Source: CAIPVR01 sp049316905 (lineage in GTDB: Bacteria > Actinomycetota > Acidimicrobiia > Acidimicrobiales > Microtrichaceae). Taken from it: a stretch of 15,561 nucleotides of DNA. The notes below the pieces were generated by a model that searched no databases, was not told the origin of the DNA, and saw only the letters and a list, made by a program, of their open reading frames with translations. This document shows positions 13,986 through 15,561 of this stretch, piece after piece; the first letter of the stretch is position 1; every line of letters starts with the position of its first letter. Position numbers and translations under genes: made by a program. The stretch lies in the NCBI GenBank assembly GCA_049316905.1, contig JBMOJH010000082.1, forward strand, positions 1-15,561. Reading direction: 5' to 3'.

Positions 13986-15396
13986 AGGCCAGGTTCGCCG
14001 CTCGCTCCGCGGCGTCGAGGAAGTCGGGCTCGGCCCGGGCGATCGAGGTGAACAGGGCCCGGGCCTGCGGCAGGTCACCGGCCCGCTCGTACAGGTCCGC
14101 GAGCGCGTAGCCGCGGCGCAGGTGGTGCTCCATGGGCCGCTTCGGCAGCCGGAACCCCTTGCCCAGCAGCGCGATCGCCCCGGCGAGGTCGCCCTGGTCC
14201 GCCAGCGAGCCGGCGGCCACGATCCGGCCCTCCACGACGAGCGGTCCGGACGGCGACACCGTCCGCAGCTCCTCCCACAGGTCCTTCACCGCCGTGTGGC
14301 GCCCGAGCGCCCGCTGGCAGTCGGCCAGGACCGGGTACTGCTCCACGCTGCCGCCGCTGAGCTCGCCGAAGGCCTCGAGCTCGGTGACGGCATCCTTCCA
14401 ACGGCCGAGCCGGTAGTAGGTCAGGCCCAGGAGCTCACGGCCCTCCACGAGGTCCGGCACCTCGTCCACGATCGGCACCAGCAGGCGGCGGGCGTCGCCG
14501 TAGCGCTCGCCCGAGTAGGCGGTCGCGGCGTCGGAAAGACGTGCCGACAGCTTGGCCGCACGTGTGGGACCCACCAGCTGGGCGAGCTGCGGAGTATCGA
14601 CGGTGACGGTGCCCCGGGAGCGGCGCGGGGCGCGACGGGACCGGGGCGGCGGCGTGCTGGGCCCCTCGTCGACCCACTGCTCGGCCTCCCTGGGGGCCCG
14701 GGCCGCGGGACGCTCGGGGTCCGCCGGACGGCGCGCCGGCCAGCCCGGCCGGTCCTCGTACGGCGAGCGTCGGGGAGGACCGGAGCGGTCGCCACCAGGA
14801 CGTCGGCCCGGACCCGAACGACGCTCGCCGCCGGAACGTCGGTCATCTCCGCGGGCGTCCGACCGGCCACGGGAGTCGGATCGTCCGCGGGAGTCGGGCC
14901 GTCCGCGGGAATCGGTGCGGTCCCGGCCGGCACCACGGGCCGGACCATCACGTCGGGCGGTGCCGTCGCTCCGGACACCGTCGCGGCGGGGAGTGCCCTC
15001 CCGACGGCCGCCGGACCTCGAGTCGGAACGGCCGCCGGCGGAACCACCCGAGCGGGACGGCGGCCGGCTCCCCGAACGTCCGCCCGTGGGCGCGCTCGAT
15101 CGGGACGATGAGCGGCCCCCGGAACGGGAGTCGGAACGCCCGCCCGAGCCGCCGGCCCCGGGGCCCGATCGACGCGCTCCGTCGCCGGAGCCGCTCCTGG
15201 AGCCACCCGACGTCCCACGACCTCGAGGGGTGGACGACCCGCCGGCGCCCGAGGGGCTTCGCCGTGCAGGACCGCGGGACGGGCCCCCGGTCCCGCGCCG
15301 CGCACCCCCCGAACCACCGCCGCGATTCGACGACGGGCCCGAGCGGCCGGAGCCGCTCCGGCCACCGGAACGCGGGGACGGACGATCTGAGGGCAT
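13984..15396 (-). CDS. TPR-like protein with long Ser/Arg/Gly-rich disordered N-terminal half
   Basis: 470 residues. Residues 1 to about 262 are low complexity, dominated by Ser, Arg, Gly, Asp and Pro, with many RSGG, SRSGGR and DSRGR motifs and almost no hydrophobic residues; this looks intrinsically disordered and very basic. From about D267 a helical domain begins (LAQLVGPTRAAKLSARLSDA), with TPR-like repeats such as YGDARRLLVPIVDEVPD, GLTYYRLGRWKDAVTELEAF and AGDLPQARALFTSIARAEPD. M. tuberculosis Rv1691, a TPR protein in the same neighbourhood, matches the C-terminal half by position and type. No enzyme motif, signal peptide or membrane helix is seen. The ATG at 15396 is preceded by CTGGAG (15404-15409) at 7-nt spacing; a longer frame would run into the rRNA terminator. 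Function unknown; the basic RG/RS tail suggests RNA or nucleoprotein binding. Confidence 0.85.
   Translation of the reverse strand: MPSDRPSPRSGGRSGSGRSGPSSNRGGGSGGARRGTGGPSRGPARRSPSGAGGSSTPRGRGTSGGSRSGSGDGARRSGPGAGGSGGRSDSRSGGRSSSRSSAPTGGRSGSRPPSRSGGSAGGRSDSRSGGRREGTPRRDGVRSDGTARRDGPARGAGRDRTDSRGRPDSRGRSDSRGRSDARGDDRRSGGERRSGPGRRPGGDRSGPPRRSPYEDRPGWPARRPADPERPAARAPREAEQWVDEGPSTPPPRSRRAPRRSRGTVTVDTPQLAQLVGPTRAAKLSARLSDAATAYSGERYGDARRLLVPIVDEVPDLVEGRELLGLTYYRLGRWKDAVTELEAFGELSGGSVEQYPVLADCQRALGRHTAVKDLWEELRTVSPSGPLVVEGRIVAAGSLADQGDLAGAIALLGKGFRLPKRPMEHHLRRGYALADLYERAGDLPQARALFTSIARAEPDFLDAAERAANLA
14842..14913 (-). repeat. 18-nt repeat coding for the hexapeptide DSRGR(P/S), four units
   Basis: Within the disordered half of the TPR-like protein, residues 162-185 form four consecutive hexapeptides: DSRGRP, DSRGRS, DSRGRS and DARGDD. 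The DNA keeps the 18-nt period, with CCGCGGGA(A/G)TC recurring, so the copies are recent enough to be visible at nucleotide level. Confidence 0.75.
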
Positions 15397-15430
15397 GGAG
15401 GAACTCCAGGGACACAGGGAGGGACGGGCC

Positions 15431-15436
15431 AGCGTA
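15431..15436 (-). promoter_or_regulatory. Possible -10 element for the TPR-like gene
   Basis: The minus strand reads TACGCT (TANNNT) 34 nt upstream of the ATG at 15396, in the short space between the rRNA terminator and the gene. This would leave a leader of about 27 nt holding the CTGGAG ribosome site. No good -35 is seen. The same hexamer occurs before recN. Confidence 0.28.
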
Positions 15437-15475
15437 CCGAAACGGCCGAGGCGACACGGTCCCGGGGAAAACGGG

Positions 15476-15505
15476 GGCCGGGGAGGTGTTTCCACCTCCC
15501 CGGCC
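15476..15505 (-). terminator. Intrinsic terminator of the rRNA operon
   Basis: A perfect 13-bp inverted repeat: on the minus strand GGCCGGGGAGGTG (15505-15493), loop GAAA (a GNRA tetraloop), then CACCTCCCCGGCC (15488-15476), followed by CCCGTTTTCC. It begins about 4 nt after the 5S rRNA 3' end, the expected place for the end of an rrn operon. The short T4 tract and very stable stem support real termination. Confidence 0.9.
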
Positions 15506-15509
15506 GAGA

Positions 15510-15561
15510 AATCCGGCGGCGTCCTACTCTCCCAGGGACACTCGTCCCAAGTACCATCGGC
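15510..15561 (-). rRNA. rrf: 5S ribosomal RNA, 3' part (cut by window edge)
   Basis: Read on the minus strand, the last about 52 bases give GCCGATGGTACTTGGGACGA, then a GTCCC arm that closes a helix, then GGGAGAGTAGGACGCCGCCG. This matches the 3' half of bacterial 5S rRNA, with its diagnostic GATGGTA and GAGAGTAGG. The 5' half lies outside the window. The 3' end is placed at 15510 with an error of a few bases. An rRNA operon (16S-23S-5S) is therefore expected to the right, transcribed towards this window. Confidence 0.93.

Noticed and set aside
1..15561. Mobile elements, phage genes, CRISPR arrays, tRNAs or toxin-antitoxin pairs
   Set aside because: No transposase, integrase, terminal repeats, spaced direct-repeat arrays, tRNA cloverleaf signature or small paired genes were seen on either strand.

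Overview
This window is very GC-rich (about 70% or more, judged by eye) and is read almost entirely on the minus strand. GTG starts outnumber ATG (9 of 13 genes). The gene content is TPR protein, HAD phosphatase, tlyA, nadK, recN, steA, steB/mctB and pyrG, which I recall as the neighbourhood of Mycobacterium tuberculosis Rv1691-Rv1699. SteA and SteB are actinobacterial cell-separation proteins, so the source is an actinomycete in the broad sense. The very high GC and a MurJ-family protein without a C-terminal pseudokinase would fit a deep lineage such as Acidimicrobiia, but that placement is inference.

Layout from right to left, the direction of most transcription. The 3' part of a 5S rRNA (minus strand, cut by the window edge) ends at a strong hairpin terminator. 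Next is a protein with a Ser/Arg/Gly-rich disordered half and a TPR-like half. It converges on a plus-strand class I fructose-bisphosphate aldolase gene, with a hairpin and a 13-nt tandem repeat in the gap. The aldolase gene diverges from a long minus-strand cluster: HAD phosphatase, tlyA, nadK, recN, steA, steB, murJ-like flippase, GT4 glycosyltransferase, a membrane protein with a degenerate alkaline-phosphatase fold, a short MraY/WecA-like protein, and finally pyrG (3' end outside the window).

The cluster is tightly packed. From recN to the MraY-like gene all six junctions are 4-nt stop/start overlaps (GTGA or ATGA), and tlyA/nadK is another. The only sizeable gaps are 49 nt before recN and 92 nt before pyrG, and each holds a weak TANNNT-type -10 candidate.

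The most interesting part is the block at 571-8722. Two cytokinetic/cell-separation proteins (SteA, SteB) are coupled to a complete-looking set for a lipid-linked glycan: a phosphoglycosyltransferase relative, a GT4 enzyme, a MOP-family flippase and a large polytopic protein with a pseudo-phosphatase ectodomain. Several of these are unusual: the MraY relative is short, the flippase has Asn at a usually acidic site, and the AlkP-like domain lacks recognisable metal ligands. I propose a dedicated envelope-glycan module tied to cell separation; this is a hypothesis. No tRNA, CRISPR, insertion sequence, integrase or phage gene was seen. No gene-free stretch exceeds 300 bases.
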